Source: Lingula anatina (lineage: Eukaryota; Brachiopoda; Lingulata; Lingulida; Lingulidae). Taken from it: DNA of 64,000 nt. Where the stretch lies: contig NW_019775835.1 of NCBI RefSeq assembly GCF_001039355.2, positions 322,037-386,036 of the forward strand, given 5' to 3'. A program made the position numbers and the translations under genes. Shown piece by piece: positions 38,612 through 51,882 of this stretch. Position 1 is the stretch's first letter. Each line of letters begins with the position of its first letter. The notes under the pieces were generated by a model. It searched no databases. It had not been told where the DNA came from and worked only from the letters and a program-made list of their open reading frames with translations.

Positions 38612-41424
38612 TGAATGAAAATTTCAAAATATTAAATACAAACCTATCAAGACAAAAAATATATGGGAAGTCGTTTCTGCGTGTTCAAACACCCCGTGCA
38701 CTCCAGATAATAACTAGCAGTGTGATTACCGGCACACACTGATGACCGTGATCATCACGAGTCCGTTTATTCCCCATTAATTTACCCATCTCTAAAGAGA
38801 CCCAAATGACAGACATCAATAAAATCATCCCTGATGACATTTGCATCTGAGATCGCGGTTGTTTATAGGTCAATTACCCGGTTTGAAAGCGGGAAGATGA
38901 GATCGTTTATTTCGTCCACTCCAAGTATCGATTGGCGGTTGATTGCAGCGATTGATGAAACCCGCGGGTCGCGTTCACACGATCCCGATCGGTCCCGTGG
39001 AGGTCCAAGCGACGTTCCTCTTGGCTCCGAGATGAGTGGAATTGTCACCGGTGCTTTATGACTAACACTGCTCGCTGTTTCGGTATTCCGTGAAACCTTA
39101 CCTGCTTTGCCTCATATTTTGACTACAAAAACATGAAAAACAAGCCAACTAACAATACCTGGCAAGCACTTCCAGTACAAGTAAGTGTATCTCTATAGAT
39201 TTTCTGTCAATTGAGACCTTTTTGCTTCCAAGTGTTTCAGCTGTGCGCTTTTGTCGATACATGGAAAATAAAGGTCTACGGGATTTCGGTTTTGCCAATA
39301 TTTTTGCGTTTAATTATTCAAAAATTTGTTAGGTCGTTTTGCTTCTAAATCCTGTGCTATAGTGGATAATGTTCAAATAAAGGTCTACCCAATTTGAGGA
39401 CTTAAATGTATGGCACCGCTGCTTGTGAAGAGCGTTCAGTTTTGCCTTTTCTATTTTGTAATATTGTCTTTGTGTTTGAATCTGTTAGTAGTATACATGC
39501 AGACTCAATTATAACGTAACTTCTCCGGCTTTTGTGCTTTTACAAGTACTTATTCCAACACTTAGATGTCTTGCAAATGTGCGTGTACTCAGCGTCATTC
39601 GATTCAAAACATAGACCTTAAAATATAACTTGACTCCATGGCTGAATGTGTGTATGATGTGTACGTGTGCATTAATTTTATTGATACACGTGTGTTTTTG
39701 CGCACTGACGAGAACAGATCTTTTCGAGCGTCTTTGGCATGATTCAGTACAATACAACTTAGAAGCAATTCACACTGCACTTCTGTGACTTTATTTTGCA
39801 AATAAAATCTACAAGAGAACCTAATTCACAAACACATCAAAAGAAACGTCTACTGTTTCTGATATGGTTGTTTTACGAAGCCGTAACCGTCTTCAAGACG
39901 TTGCTGATTTCTTCTGTCAACACCTCGCAGATACAACTGTTATGAAAACGTCTCTGCTTTCTTGGCATTTAAAAACACTAAATATTATGGATATTTTTAG
40001 GCACGTGGCTGATCCCCTCTTTTTTCTCTCCCTTTTCTTTGCAGATACGAAACTCAAGAAGAAAGAAACTTCATCTTCGTGAATTATGGTACAATTACCT
40101 TTAACGCTCTGTAAGGAAGGACCCCTTTGTGCCGGGGTCGTAGTCAAACCTATTAGAGTGCACCTGATGTGGGAGATCCCAATGTGTTAATGTCAATCAC
40201 AGTGAAAAGTGATATCCACTTGAAAAAAAGACGGAAGACACAGGTGTGGAGACTAAAACTTCGTGGGCAAATTTTCTATAATCTCCAGCGGTTCTGTCGG
40301 GCAAGATCGAATTTAGCCTACTGCTTTGAAATTTGCGCTAAATAAGGGTATGGACTCCCTAATGACAGACGCGCGCAGACGACATGGCGTTTTTGACGTT
40401 TTCTTGATAAAAGAAATAAATTACCACTTAATGATATGCCGCCTCAAACTGTCATTCATGAGAAATGCTAGTCTTTGAAAAATTTCGAAAAATGGTGGGA
40501 ATTTTGACACATTGACTTACCCGCAGCCGTTATTTGTCATATTAAATGATGAAGGGCACAAGGGTGAATTATTGGAGCGAAATGCACCATGCAAACATAA
40601 TTTGTCTTTAAATCAGTTTTATTTATTCGTGCAAAAAACCGCACCCAATTTCAAAAACGTTTTCCAATATTGCCATTTTGTATCTAACGATCTTATATAG
40701 CGTTCCATGTTCTTTCGACAACCAATAACATTTTGTTAATCTAAAATTGGAATGTTTATTACAAATCATTTCCAAATCCCGCTTTATTTTGATACCGATA
40801 AAAAGATTTAGGTTTTTTTTTCAGTGTCTGAGCTTGAACACCTTTATTTTCTTTCTTTTCCCTGTTTCTTTTCTTTATTTTTCTAAGAAAATAAAGGAGT
40901 GAAATATTGTATTATTCGATATAAGTGTATTAGGTGACTTTTATCGAAAAAACAAAGTTCTACACCAGACGCAAAAATTATTCAATAACGCATGTGGGCC
41001 AGAGCATATCAGAAACCCACGTTGTTGAGCAAAATGAACCGACATAACATATTGAACTTTCACTTCCTCGATTAGACTGACAGATCTAATTCCTTGAAAG
41101 CGAGGCAATGGCACTCATCTACAGGAGACGATGTATAGTCTTGTAAAATTAAAAGTTTGTAATGAAAATCGTAGAATTTGCTCAATCTAAATACTCCTTG
41201 GTCATCATTCGGATCTTTGATAATAAGAAAAATAATCGCACATCATAAGAAAACCGCCGTGGTCGGCCTATTTATTACCTTAATTGATATTTTGTTGAAT
41301 TTAGAAGCAAAAAACGCCAAAGATCGCCAGTGACCTGGTTCTCATATCGAGGCACGATGTTTTGTTTCTGTGCTGGAGTTAGAGCTAGATTCCAGACTTG
41401 AGTATATTCATAGACGTTTTTTTC

Positions 41425-41426
<2 letters not shown>

Positions 41427-41460
<34 letters not shown>
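41427..41460. repeat. (GT)n microsatellite
   Basis: Seventeen uninterrupted units. Confidence 0.95.
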
Positions 41461-41465
<5 letters not shown>

Positions 41466-42217
41466 AGCCCCGACTTTTATCCCAGGTAAAGCAGCTGTCA
41501 GTCTAAAACATGGACGTTTCCAACTTTTTTTGTGACGTAGTTCAAATTTTGCCAGCAAGTGGTCTGAGAAATGCAATCAAAACAATCCAAAACTAATTTA
41601 TAGCCAGTTATTTGTACTGTTATAGAAAGCAATTAGATTTAGTGTTACCAGTACTCAGTGTTACTGTATTATTCTAATATGTCACATGTATCATTTCTAG
41701 ATTTAAACTTGGCTAAAAGTTTCGATCTTAACATATTGACTAAAGTTGGACACTAATGTCTGCATAGTGAAACAGAACCCAGGTCGTTAGTACGCGTTTA
41801 TTTTTTGTCAAAAATGCGCGTGATTGAGGCATATTCCAACTACAAAAGTAAAAAAAAAACATTGTTGGTGCTGCACGCAAGGGGTATTTGATCCCGGGAA
41901 CACGACACTCTCCATGATAATCAATCTAGATGTTCTCTCCCAATTGCACGATAAAGGTAGTTTCCATTTTTTGTATAGTTTAAGATGCTTTTTGCCGGGT
42001 CGATTATCCTATACAGTTTGATAATAAAGAAAACTGATCTCATTTAGCGGGAATGTTTTTCTTATTTTCCACTTGTTTTCATATCTTTTCTCTTCTTCTT
42101 TTCTTTACCTTATTTTGATTTCTTTTGTTTCCTTTTCTATAGCACTATTTTGCTTCATCATCTACCTTTTTTCTCTCCCCCTTGTCTTCTTTTTTTGTGG
42201 CATTTTCATTACTTTAA

Positions 42218-42454
42218 GACCCCATTCCCACAGACACCGGCAGTCTAGTCAGATCCATCCAACTCTGCAGGGACTCTCGCTGAGTGTAATCAGTTGAACT
42301 GAATGACACTCCTCCTCTTGTTTCCAACTTACTCGTATAATCACCAGCTTTTCTGTATTCTACTCTGGGTCAGTTAAGCTGATTGCACTCAACAAGAGTC
42401 CCCTCAGAGTTGGATCGATCTACGTAGACCGATAGTGTCTATGGGAATGGGGCC
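42218..42454. mobile_element. MITE-like element with long imperfect inverted ends
   Basis: The left end GACCCCATTCCCACAGACAC is matched in reverse complement by the right end (GGCCCCATTCCCATAGACAC). Similarity continues inward for roughly 80 bases per arm (AGATC-ATCCAACTCTG, GAGTG-AATCAG blocks). No coding capacity. Flanks are TAA on the left and TAT on the right, close to the 3-bp target sites of PIF/Harbinger elements but not an exact duplicate. The GRCCCCATTC terminus is shared with the element at 60504-60698. Confidence 0.65.
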
Positions 42455-42536
42455 TATGTTTCATTTACATCCTGTTAACTAAACGTCTAACGTCGCGAGG
42501 AAAAACCACTTCACACGCTGTGAATTCATCATGGCT

Positions 42537-43728
42537 CGTCCTTGACGTCACCTGTTTCAGTCTCATTGAGATGGCCTCCATCTAAAGGTTAAATTTATCA
42601 AAACACTGCCTCTGCCCTTTCTCAAAACATGAGACAATTTCAAACTCTCGCACAAATTGAGAAGGAGATTTCCTTATCTTTGCTGATTGAATCTTAACTC
42701 TGTTATGTCCAGGTATCTTACACAGATTTGTGAGAAATAGATTTGTAGCATACAGTGAAATGTGGAGTTTCTTTGCAGGGTGCAGGTTATTCTAGTTTTG
42801 GCTCGGGGGTAGGGAGGTGGGGCAAGGGATTGTGTGTCTGTATGCACATCTTGTGTGTGCGTGCGTAAATGTGGTGGGTTTGCTTGCGTGCCCAGAGGCA
42901 AAACGTGTGTTGCTTATTTTATCGAAACCAAAGGAACAATATTCAAACTGAATGCTTTGCAATGCTTGTAAGGTATGAAATATATGGACCTTTTGGTAGA
43001 TTTTAGTCTTTTAGAAAGTTGACAGGTTTTCATTTAACGTAACTACTAATTTGCTAAAGCAAAAAGTGCACATGAATACAACTTCGGGTATCAATTTCCA
43101 ATATTTGTTTATGTCCTATTCTATAGCAAATAGCAATAAACATATTTCGTATCTCTAGTATAAATACTGTCAGTCAGACACCCCTGTGTCCTGTTTCAGA
43201 AAATAACTAAAGCAAGAAAATTGATCTTTACTTTTAGACTACAATTTTAGTCTACCTTGGAAGTAGATCAGCAGTCGATAGTCCTTCAATTGCCCAATTT
43301 TATTTTTAATAATTATAAGAATTAATCAGTAGTATTTCAATTAAATGAAATAATCTGCCTGATCTACATGTGTAACCAGACCGACATAAGTAATGTTTCT
43401 GGAATTAGAATTAGAATTAGAACAGACCAAATATTGGCTGTAAATTTAACATTAATTTTCAGACTGTTGTGTCACCGTCCTTTGTTTCTAACTCGCTCAC
43501 CCGTCAGCGGTTCAACTGCATCCCGTCACGTGCAAGCTAAGGGGATGCCATGTTACCCTCGGGCCTTTTATGCCTTCTCCTAGCCTTTTTTGTTCAAATA
43601 CCGCTCTGTCGAGTTTATCAAGGGTTAAATTTTCGATTACAATTCTAATGAAGTCTGTTCGTTAAGATTGGGTTTGCGGAAAGCCCTAGGAAACAGAGCG
43701 ATGATTCATGAAAAATTGCGAATTGGAA

Positions 43729-43777
<49 letters not shown>

Positions 43778-44443
43778 GAAAGTGAAAGAGAGAGCGCTCG
43801 TATATTGAAATAGTCTAGTAGATCAAGGGGCAGATTTTTCAAATTGTGTTGAAATGTGCAGTAGTCAATTGCAATTTTGGGGATATCATTACCTGCTTAA
43901 GAATGGGAATGAAGAATCCAGACAATGAAATTCCCGTGAATGTTAGAAGACATCGCTTTGTATCTCTTTTTTAACTGCGTTCGGATAGATTATACCCCAT
44001 TTTAGATTGAAGCTTATCTTCTTCCAAAATACGCACAAAAGGCAAGGCCCACCTAACCAACATACGACTTTGCAAATGTTAATAATTGGCCATGGTACTA
44101 AGTTGATGGGAAAATGAAAATAAACACATTTAAGTGTCAGTATATGAAAGGACAAATATACTGACAAATCTATTAAACAGTAACAGTATACAAACATAAC
44201 GCAATTTTAACACTTTTAGATAATTTGACTTCTCCTCAATTAAGGTTACGGTACAACTGATAATATGACCGGCAATTCCCCCGTAGAACCCAATAGTGGT
44301 AATTGCAGACCAGTTCCTAACACTCATTGTCCCAACACGCTCGTGAAGACCACAGATATGGGAATTCTAATGGCGACATTTTTCATTGACAAAGAAAGTG
44401 CTTTGCTCTTGCCGCCTATCTGGCACAAGCACGCTTCCAGCGA
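42537..44443. repeat. Duplicated block D, copy 1
   Basis: Repeated at 44445-46351 with a constant offset of 1908 and almost no differences (for example CTTGACGTC versus CTTGACATC). The two copies meet at a single N. It contains a GA microsatellite (about 43733-43771). No gene recognised. Confidence 0.95.
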
Positions 44444-44444
44444 N
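44444..44444. other. Single-N gap joining copies of block D
   Basis: One N between two near-identical 1.9 kb segments. Confidence 0.95.
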
Positions 44445-45636
44445 CGTCCTTGACATCACCTGTTTCAGTCTCATTGAGATGGCCTCCATCTAAAGGTTAA
44501 ATTTATCAAAACACTGCCTCTGCCCTTTCTCAAAACATGAGACAATTTCAAACTCTCGCACAAATTGAGAAGGAGATTTCCTTATCTTTGCTGATTGAAT
44601 CTTAACTCTGTTATGTCCAGGTATCTTACACAGATTTGTGAGAAATAGATTTGTAGCATACAGTGAAATGTGGAGTTTCTTTGCAGGGTGCAGGTTATTC
44701 TAGTTTTGGCTCGGGGGTAGGGAGGTGGGGCAAGGGATTGTGTGTCTGTATGCACATCTTGTGTGTGCGTGCGTAAATGTGGTGGGTTTGCTTGCGTGCC
44801 CAGAGGCAAAACGTGTGTTGCTTATTTTATCGAAACCAAAGGAACAATATTCAAACTGAATGCTTTGCAATGCTTGTAAGGTATGAAATATATGGACCTT
44901 TTGGTAGATTTTAGTCTTTTAGAAAGTTGACAGGTTTTCATTTAACGTAACTACTAATTTGCTAAAGCAAAAAGTGCACATGAATACAACTTCGGGTATC
45001 AATTTCCAATATTTGTTTATGTCCTATTCTATAGCAAATAGCAATAAACATATTTCGTATCTCTAGTATAAATACTGTCAGTCAGACACCCCTGTGTCCT
45101 GTTTCAGAAAATAACTAAAGCAAGAAAATTGATCTTTACTTTTAGACTACAATTTTAGTCTACCTTGGAAGTAGATCAGCAGTCGATAGTCCTTCAATTG
45201 CCCAATTTTATTTTTAATAATTATAAGAATTAATCAGTAGTATTTCAATTAAATGAAATAATCTGCCTGATCTACATGTGTAACCAGACCGACATAAGTA
45301 ATGTTTCTGGAATTAGAATTAGAATTAGAACAGACCAAATATTGGCTGTAAATTTAACATTAATTTTCAGACTGTTGTGTCACCGTCCTTTGTTTCTAAC
45401 TCGCTCACCCGTCAGCGGTTCAACTGCATCCCGTCACGTGCAAGCTAAGGGGATGCCATGTTACCCTCGGGCCTTTTATGCCTTCTCCTAGCCTTTTTTG
45501 TTCAAATACCGCTCTGTCGAGTTTATCAAGGGTTAAATTTTCGATTACAATTCTAATGAAGTCTGTTCGTTAAGATTGGGTTTGCGGAAAGCCCTAGGAA
45601 ACAGAGCGATGATTCATGAAAAATTGCGAATTGGAA

Positions 45637-45685
<49 letters not shown>

Positions 45686-46351
45686 GAAAGTGAAAGAGAG
45701 AGCGCTCGTATATTGAAATAGTCTAGTAGATCAAGGGGCAGATTTTTCAAATTGTGTTGAAATGTGCAGTAGTCAATTGCAATTTTGGGGATATCATTAC
45801 CTGCTTAAGAATGGGAATGAAGAATCCAGACAATGAAATTCCCGTGAATGTTAGAAGACATCGCTTTGTATCTCTTTTTTAACTGCGTTCGGATAGATTA
45901 TACCCCATTTTAGATTGAAGCTTATCTTCTTCCAAAATACGCACAAAAGGCAAGGCCCACCTAACCAACATACGACTTTGCAAATGTTAATAATTGGCCA
46001 TGGTACTAAGTTGATGGGAAAATGAAAATAAACACATTTAAGTGTCAGTATATGAAAGGACAAATATACTGACAAATCTATTAAACAGTAACAGTATACA
46101 AACATAACGCAATTTTAACACTTTTAGATAATTTGACTTCTCCTCAATTAAGGTTACGGTACAACTGATAATATGACCGGCAATTCCCCCGTAGAACCCA
46201 ATAGTGGTAATTGCAGACCAGTTCCTAACACTCATTGTCCCAACACGCTCGTGAAGACCACAGATATGGGAATTCTAATGGCGACATTTTTCATTGACAA
46301 AGAAAGTGCTTTGCTCTTGCCGCCTATCTGGCACAAGCACGCTTCCAGCGA
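44445..46351. repeat. Duplicated block D, copy 2
   Basis: Near-identical copy of 42537-44443, including its GA microsatellite (about 45641-45679). Unique sequence resumes at 46352. Confidence 0.95.
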
Positions 46352-47995
46352 GTCATGTGTATTGGCTTCACTCTCACTGTCGCAATGTGTTGCTGAAACC
46401 GCACAGGCTGTTCGAAGTGAATTCTGCGAATTGAAGTGAATTCTGCGAACAGAATGAATGCCACAGAACGATGTTCGTGCTGTCATTCTACGTGCTGATC
46501 AGCCCACGTTTGTAAATAATAAAAGACATTGCAAAACTTATCTCCATATGCTGTCGCAGAGTACAAATACCCCTGTGCATTAAATTTTAGCAACAAAGGT
46601 TCCATCCTTATTCCATAAACCGCTTTTAAATAGTTGACAAATGACGGTGATCGAATGGAGACATGGCGCCCGTTAGATTTAGAGCTTAGCTGAGACTACT
46701 AAAATCGGATAGCCGACTACAGAAGTCGACTTTGCAATATTGCATATCACTTCAGTCTAAGAGTGTTTTGAGCCCCAATACTGGCATAAATAACCAAATG
46801 GGTTTTGGCACTTTCAGAACGTAAAAATCATTGTCATAACAATCAGAATTTACTTAATGAACTCTTAATAAAAATAAACCGACAAAACGAGGTGAGTGAC
46901 AATTTAAAAGCTTCTGCTAAACGCAAAAAAAGTCGACTTTAATCCTTTAATCCCTGCTAGAGGTGGTTTTTGTCCTTAGGTGCCTTGCGAAGGAAGCAAC
47001 GTGGTCAAAGTCGCATTTTTGTAAGAAACTCTTTATATAAAAATAATCTATTATCACTGTACAGGTAGGTAAAAAACAGTTGTAATTTTAAGCAAAGTTT
47101 CACGTGGGGAAGGGCCAGAGAACCAAGATCCCTGCAAAACTGTGCATTCACCTGTACATACTATATAAAAATACCCCCACCCATTTTAGCAAAGAAACAT
47201 GCTAGAACGTGAGAACCAAAGCCATAGCAGGTGGCAGTGGCACAATCATGTAAATTAGATAACTGGAAGTGAATTCTACCCATTGCCCATCACGCACGAG
47301 GGCCACTTTCCTTTCTCTTCAGCCTCATGGTACAATAAGGGCGAAATGAGCAAATCCGATATTAGGCAGAACGCTCGAAAAATTGACTAGACGTGCAATT
47401 AAAATCAATAAACAACAAAAAGAGGGGCTTTGTATCCAAATACAATTACCAGTATTGAGCTCCGATTAACCGTATTAAGGCCTCGTATTTCTCAAAATTC
47501 AAATTAAGCACGTTCCTGTGTTGTCGTAATTCGACGGCTCAAAAGTTAGTGTGGAAGGCGGAGAACATGAAACAGAAAGATAAGGGTGAAATAAGCGGTG
47601 AGGCATGGGGGTCTGTCCAGTCTCCCCCAACGAGAGGATAGTTTCGTGTACCCAAACATAAAATACAATGTCGGTAAACCGCTTTGGTTCATATATTCGC
47701 TGTGTAACAGCGTTTCACATGGGCTCTAACGGTAACAGTATGCTGTGCAAAATGATGAAAAAGCTTTGGTTAACCCCTCCCCTTTTCTTTTGGAATACTG
47801 CCACCTGTACGACCGAACTTCTGTTTTTATCCAAAAAATAGCGACTAGAACTTGAAAAAGTACACATACACAGTATTTAGCATATTTGTGTTTTACAACT
47901 TACACATCTACTGGTTGCGTTTTTCCCACCCATTCCCTTAACTGACCCAATCTAATCATTAAACCAAATATGAAGTCGTTTCAGTAAATTATCTC

Positions 47996-48066
47996 GTAGT
48001 ACCATACTTGTATCTATGTATCTTTCAACGGGAAGTAGTACCATACTTGTATCTATGTATCTTTCC
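47996..48066. repeat. Short tandem duplication, period 39
   Basis: The segment AGTACCATACTTGTATCTAT plus the following 9 bases occurs at 47998 and again at 48037, separated by a few unique bases. Confidence 0.85.
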
Positions 48067-48401
48067 AGTAGATAGGGAAAAAAGGGCAAAACATATTGGT
48101 AGCTAATTAGCAGTAACTGTCAACAGAAATTAAGGCAAAATTATAGTTTACATGTATTTAATAATTCATCAGACGCGATGGTAGTCGAACCTTATCGAGA
48201 TGCGAAAGCATTCATGCATTTAAGTGGCTAAATGAAAAATGCAAGCGTAATAGTAACGTATAATTGTTGGTTTAGTAACCAAAACTAAGTGTTCTTTTTC
48301 ATTATGGTTTTAGTTGATAGAAAATATTCCCTTTTATTGACAAAGTTGCGACATTCATATTGATATATTCACTGTAAATGCACTTGTAATGTTTCCTATG
48401 T

Positions 48402-48404
<3 letters not shown>

Positions 48405-48494
<90 letters not shown>
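48405..48494. repeat. Palindromic (AAT)n-(ATT)n microsatellite
   Basis: About fifteen AAT-type units (to 48450) pass directly into about fifteen ATT-type units (48451-48494), forming an almost perfect palindrome with no spacer. Confidence 0.95.
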
Positions 48495-49082
48495 GTCGTG
48501 TCGCACGTAATGTAGATGGCGACATACATTATGTACCAGTCGTACCGTTTCGAGCTCAATAAACGTTATTATTCCAATATATGGGAAGCTGGCTGACATG
48601 TAGACTACAGGTAAACTAAAAATCTACAGCTTAACTTATTGGTACAGAGGGTAAACATTTGCACCACTTTAAGAATATATTTCTGCTTGTCTGTGACGTT
48701 GTCTCAAAATAAGTTTACCCATATCTCGTTAATAAGATGGCGACAAACAATATACAGGATGCATAAATAAAACAAGAAGATTGTAGCTCATTTTTTATGG
48801 ATCTAACTGCAGAAGAAAATGACAAGTACAATGCATAAACTACTGACATTGCAGTTTCTATAATGGTCTCAAATGGACCGCAGATAAATCGGACATATAG
48901 ATAACGATATCAACTACGACAATAAGAAAAAGTGACAAAAATTCGACTATGATAATAATGATATAAATCATCTCTATAACTATAATCAAAGGTGCCGGCA
49001 ATGTTTATGATACCTTGTTAAAGATGGCGGTTCACCGGAAAAGATAATGGAGACAGATGATGGCGACATCCGGGCTACTTGT

Positions 49083-49117
49083 GGAGAGAGAGAGAGAGAG
49101 GGAAAGAGAGAGAGAGA
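49083..49117. repeat. (GA)n microsatellite
   Basis: GA run with one GGAAAG interruption. Confidence 0.9.
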
Positions 49118-50709
49118 CGTACTGTTTCTCTTTGAGATCGTCAAAGTTATTTAAACAATGTGTACCAGTTTTCCTTAAGTTTGTATGGCTTATGGAAATA
49201 ATGATAATGCCTGAACGCTTTGTAAAATTAAACTAATCATATTTAATTCAGCAAAACATCCGATCGTTGAAACTATACCACTTTTGGCACTGTATTCCAT
49301 TGAGGAATTCTATCAGCCCCTGCTGCATTATCAGTCTCACTCAATCTTTAATAGAAATAACTGGACTGATAGAGTTAATTCGACGCTTGCTCGGTTCATC
49401 TGGGATTATCCACGGAAAAGCATTTAACGCCATGCAAAGCTTTACTATCTAATGGAATAAGAAAGGCGAATCTATCTGCGAAAAGGTCGATAATTTGATG
49501 TTGATATTGGCTTCATTTCGAATTATTCAGGACTCTGTTAAATCTCAAGGGGGGCGTGGTATTCTGTAGGAATATCGGTCAAGCCGGTGTTGTATCTTTT
49601 AATGTAAAGGTTGGGGAAGAGGAGGAATTAAGAAAAAAAATGTCAGTCTTTTCTTGTGATCTGGGTACCGTCTGCACAGATTAAACTGATACAAAAAAAG
49701 ACTGGATAACGTCCCAGCCCAGATCTAATCGTATCTTATAATCCCTGGCAAAAGAAGCGATGATTTAAAGATATCCATTGCAATAGCGTCAATTTAGTTT
49801 TTCCAGTATGTATAAGGGGGTTATAGAATTTCTTGAATTTCTTCTCTTAATCCAGGTGGTCTTCGGCCTTCAATGGGCTCCCGATAATTACAAGGGACCA
49901 GGTATCCCTATACCACCTCATGCCCCCCTTTTATCAAAAATAAATTGAAGTCTATTATCAAAGTTAATCTTTTTTAACCAAATGGGTGGTAATATACGAC
50001 TTGGGTTACCATAAAGAAAAGACTCATAAGCGAGAGGGCAAGGAGGTTAGCCGTGCTGGGTTTTACGCAAAGCAAACCGATACTGGATGGGAAATATACC
50101 GCAGTGCTTTCATACTTAAGGGCCGATGCTCTTAGGGTGGGGGAGGAGCGTTCACGACTCGTACCACTGAACATGTGAATGGGTCAAACGGCCAATTTTA
50201 AAAGTAAGTGTCAGTAATGGCTTGATGGTCAAGTGCCTTTTTCACATTCTTTGATTTTTAATGTTACAGATGTACTTGTTCCATCTCTCGGTTATGATTT
50301 CCAGTTCCTGGTTGCGGGTATTGTGCTAGGTGTGCCAGTCTCATGTCAGATGCACATTTGAGAAGCTTAATCTCACCAAGTTGCGGCAGCAGTGCTTCTC
50401 TTGCGGTAAAAAACGAACAATATAGGCAACGTAAGTATGTCGTGCGGATCGCTTGTGATTGCCCCTTTCAACGCATAATCATTTTATAATAAGTAGAATG
50501 GCTTTGCCTACCAGCGTGCAACTGTATCACCCCATGACTTGGAACCATGCAGCAAAGTAACTCAGTACACCTTGGTCATCTGTTAAACCGACTCAAGTTA
50601 AATCAAAAGCGCAACTTACAAGTGATTGTGCTTCTTTTACATGTAGATAGTTCCTGGATGGCACTGTAGGGCGACAAGATCTCTAGATCTGTTTGAAAGG
50701 TAGCACACA

Positions 50710-51882
50710 TCAGCCAAGAACAATATGTTCAGGTACACGTGTATCTCTGCTACCAGTCGTCCTCGTTGCAATTCCGAAGTTGTCGTTTTTAACGTCGTGA
50801 CATACGTGTGGGGTTGACACAGAGGTGTTCGTCCTTGTTGATTCATGTGAGGAGAATCTCCGCATAAAACGAAGCGCTGCCCACCGAGCGCTGTCACTTA
50901 CTTGGCGGAATCCTTGACGGAATTCTTTAGAAACGAAATTGTAGACTATAGGATTTATGCAAGAGTTTGAAAAAGCTAATAACTGAGCCGTGCTTGAGAT
51001 AATGATGTACGTGATGCCCTTTGGCCCGACGCCAAGAGCGCAAACAATTGTAATCATGGTGAAAGGAACCCAACATACGCAAAATACCAGGGCAACAGAA
51101 ACCACTAGAATCATCTGTTTCATAGTTTGTTTCTTTGATTGTTCTGCTAGCTCCTCTTCAGAGAAACTTTCTATTGAAATGTCTCGTTTTCGCAAAGCTA
51201 CAACAATGCACATCGACGCTATAAAGAGAATCAGAAGAGGCACTAACACGTCTGCAGCTGTTGTGATGACCACGAATACCGTCGTTTGGTATTGGAACTC
51301 AAATACAGGGGAGCATGCAACACCCTGATGCTCCATATAGTATATCGCAATCGGTGTGTTAACAAGAAGCAAAGAAATCCATATTGAAATGATGACCATT
51401 TTTACTCGCCGTTTGGTCAGAACCATCCCGCATCGCATTGGCTTGGCAATGGCAAAGCATCGAAATGCACAAATTGCGGCCAGCGAGTATCCACCCACTC
51501 CCGTGGTTACGAATATGGTGTATTTGAAAATTTTACATAATCCATCCCCGAGTAGTAAATTATACTCGGTGCCATAGTAGGCCGCCTGGAGAGGTACACA
51601 AACTGCTAGAAAAATGAGATCGGACAATGCTAGATTGAGAAACAGAATGTTCGGACTGGTGCTAAGACATTTACTCTTAGCTATAGTATAGATGGTTAAA
51701 GTGTTTCCGATTATACCAATGATGAGAAATAAAACAAAAACCATTGGGAAAACCACAGAACTTATTTTCAGAAACCTCATCAAGTTTTCGTAGTCTTCCG
51801 AGTATGTCCCGTTCCCGCCCAGTTGCCGACTAGGTTCATATCGCAAGAGGCTCAAATTTGTAGCACTAAGTGCTGTGTCCAT
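50710..51882 (-). CDS. Intronless rhodopsin-family peptide GPCR (galanin/allatostatin-A-receptor-like), receptor 1
   Basis: Complete 390-residue single-exon receptor; an in-frame TAA at 51904-51906 lies seven codons upstream of the ATG. Two N-glycosylation sites precede TM1 (N9, N24). Class A landmarks: N60 (TM1), LSD with D88 (TM2), C116 paired with C190 in the second extracellular loop, W168 (TM4), P215 (TM5), CWVP at 270-273 (TM6) and NPIVY at 310-314 (TM7), then a helix-8 segment and a Ser/Thr-rich tail. CVPLQAAYYG in TM2 resembles galanin and allatostatin-A receptors, so a neuropeptide ligand is likely but unidentified. Odd feature: the TM3 end reads AFRC (F140-R141-C142) instead of D/ERY. 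Its paralogue lies about 6 kb upstream on the same strand. Class A assignment is secure; subfamily is inference. Confidence 0.93.
   Translation of the reverse strand: MDTALSATNLSLLRYEPSRQLGGNGTYSEDYENLMRFLKISSVVFPMVFVLFLIIGIIGNTLTIYTIAKSKCLSTSPNILFLNLALSDLIFLAVCVPLQAAYYGTEYNLLLGDGLCKIFKYTIFVTTGVGGYSLAAICAFRCFAIAKPMRCGMVLTKRRVKMVIISIWISLLLVNTPIAIYYMEHQGVACSPVFEFQYQTTVFVVITTAADVLVPLLILFIASMCIVVALRKRDISIESFSEEELAEQSKKQTMKQMILVVSVALVFCVCWVPFTMITIVCALGVGPKGITYIIISSTAQLLAFSNSCINPIVYNFVSKEFRQGFRQVSDSARWAALRFMRRFSSHESTRTNTSVSTPHVCHDVKNDNFGIATRTTGSRDTRVPEHIVLG

Larger units (their letters stand above)
35181..42217. other. Gene-free region with simple repeats
   Basis: No exon or protein family recognised on either strand. 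Visible contents are the compound repeat at 37137-37388, a short GA run near 38217-38232, the AAAT repeat at 38571-38611, a GC-richer patch at 38830-39060 with open frames on both strands but no recognisable product, and the GT repeat at 41427-41460. Confidence 0.55.
46352..50709. other. Gene-free region 3' of receptor 1
   Basis: No recognisable exon. Contains a 19-base-period direct repeat (GAAGTGAATTCTGCGAA at 46414-46430 and 46433-46449), a 39-base-period direct repeat (about 47996-48066), the AAT/ATT palindrome (48405-48494) and a GA repeat (49083-49117). An open frame at 49974-50174 on the minus strand has no recognisable features. Confidence 0.5.

Noticed and set aside
50990-51577. Plus-strand open frames over receptor 1
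   Set aside because: Antisense shadows of the receptor coding sequence; the same holds for 57868-58923 over receptor 2.
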